Assembly: GCA_017538005.1 (NCBI GenBank)
Contig: JAFYJR010000005.1
Span: 1 to 6,472 of the forward strand
From: Clostridia bacterium
GTDB taxonomy: Bacteria > Bacillota > Clostridia > Oscillospirales > Acutalibacteraceae
DNA length: 6,472 nt
Reading direction: 5' to 3'
Part shown: positions 5,860 through 6,472 of the stretch, piece after piece
Layout of the letters: every line of letters starts with the position of its first letter
How positions within the stretch are numbered: the first letter of the stretch is position 1
Translations under genes and position numbers: made by a program
The notes under the pieces: generated by a model
Database searches by the model: none
What the model was told of the DNA's origin: nothing
Seen by the model: only the letters and a program-made list of their open reading frames with translations

Positions 5860-6432
5860 ATGAAAAAGAACGTAATATTCAGAATAGCTGCTATCGTGCT
5901 TATGTGCACACTCGTAACAGCTTGCTTCGCATCTTCAACATTCGCTAAGTACACAGCTGGTGCAACAGCAAACAATGCTTCTTTAACAGTTGCCACATGG
6001 TCAATTAAAGCTGGTAAAACTGCAGGTACAGCAGCAGAGATAGCTGGCAATCCTACGGCTAAGTTTGATATTGCTTCAACTATCACTGATACAAATGCGG
6101 CTGATAATCAGGATGCAACACTGATTTGTCCCGGCACAGAAGGAAAGTTTGAGTTTGTTATCGTTAACAATTCTCAGGTTGATGCTGATTATGTAATTAC
6201 ACTCGACAAAACTGGACTTGCTGACCTTGAAGATGTTATTACTTTTACAGATAACAACACTCTTACTGGCGTTATAGCTCAGGGTGCGACAAAGACCGTT
6301 ACAATCACTTGGGAATGGCCTTTCCATGTTGATGCTGCAACAGATAACAAAGATACAGCTCATGGTAAGGCAGGCGGCACATATGAACTTGGTGCTACAA
6401 TCACTGTAAATCAGGCTGCTGACAACGCTTAA
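5860..6432 (+). CDS. Secreted protein with SipW-type signal peptide, TasA/camelysin (CalY)-like
   Basis: A 190-residue exported protein, probably a structural component of a surface layer, fibre or biofilm matrix. Signal peptide: MKKN basic start, hydrophobic core at about 5-23, then the ASSTFAKYT stretch; cleavage is likely after Ala29 (TFA/KYT), as in SipW-dependent substrates such as TasA, where the site is followed by an aromatic-containing strand. The following ASLTVATW with Trp47 is a pattern I associate with clostridial SipW-substrate proteins. The mature part (about 161 residues) is acidic, rich in Ala, Thr and Asp, with alternating strands (KFEFVIVNNS, DYVITLD, TKTVTITWEW) as expected for a beta-sandwich, and has one Cys (Cys90). 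It is a little smaller than TasA. V-T-A-Cys22 also resembles a lipobox, so a lipoprotein is a less likely alternative. Codons favour A/T endings (GCT, GCA, ACA) compared with the housekeeping block, and with the strong ribosome site this suggests high expression. Fibre formation is inference from the family. Confidence 0.85.
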   Translation: MKKNVIFRIAAIVLMCTLVTACFASSTFAKYTAGATANNASLTVATWSIKAGKTAGTAAEIAGNPTAKFDIASTITDTNAADNQDATLICPGTEGKFEFVIVNNSQVDADYVITLDKTGLADLEDVITFTDNNTLTGVIAQGATKTVTITWEWPFHVDAATDNKDTAHGKAGGTYELGATITVNQAADNA

Positions 6433-6458
6433 ACAAACAAATTAAACACACATTAATC

Positions 6459-6472
6459 GCTGAACATTCAGC
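6459..6472. repeat. Hairpin at the 3' window edge, possible start of a terminator or attenuator
   Basis: GCTGAA, CA, TTCAGC: a perfect 6-bp inverted repeat 26 nt after the TasA-like stop. It runs to the last base, so the stem may be longer and any T-run is out of view. If a T-run follows it is the module's terminator, or an attenuator lowering expression of a downstream gene. Confidence 0.45.

Overview
The window reads as chromosome of a low-to-mid GC Gram-positive bacterium, most likely a member of the Clostridia. The basis is the gene order phosphatase - PASTA kinase - rsgA (the same order as prpC-prkC-rsgA/cpgA in Bacillus), strong AGGAGG-type ribosome sites, a sigma-A style promoter, and an ER/archaeal-type (Ser-His) signal peptidase beside a protein with a SipW-type signal peptide. 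All six genes lie on the + strand. The genus cannot be told from the sequence.

Positions 1-4707 hold a tight block of four genes: the 3' part of a PP2C Ser/Thr phosphatase (its 5' end is outside the window), a membrane-anchored PASTA Ser/Thr kinase, the ribosome-assembly GTPase RsgA, and an unrecognised membrane-anchored secreted protein with propeller-like sequence. The junctions are a 4-nt gap followed by two 4-nt start/stop overlaps (ATGA, GTGA), so the block is almost certainly one transcript with coupled translation. Kinase and phosphatase form the usual antagonistic pair sensing cell-wall fragments; RsgA is a plausible target through growth control. The fourth gene replaces the rpe/thiN-type genes that follow rsgA in Bacillus.

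Positions 4708-4882 are an AT-rich intergenic region. It carries a very good promoter (TTGACA, 17 nt, TATAGT with TG extension), a perfect 7+1+7 palindrome covering the -35 box (candidate operator), a smaller palindrome upstream, and a 7-bp inverted repeat in the leader. No terminator for the upstream block is visible.

Positions 4883-6472 hold a two-gene secretion module: a SipW-like signal peptidase with an unusually long charged cytoplasmic tail, then a small secreted TasA/camelysin-like protein that is its probable substrate. The second gene has a strong ribosome site and codon use distinct from the housekeeping block, consistent with a highly expressed surface or matrix fibre protein. A short hairpin begins right at the window's 3' edge. 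I found no RNA genes, CRISPR arrays or mobile elements. The parts furthest from textbook are the regulated-looking SipW/TasA-like module with its tailed peptidase, and the unknown propeller-like protein tied to the kinase operon.
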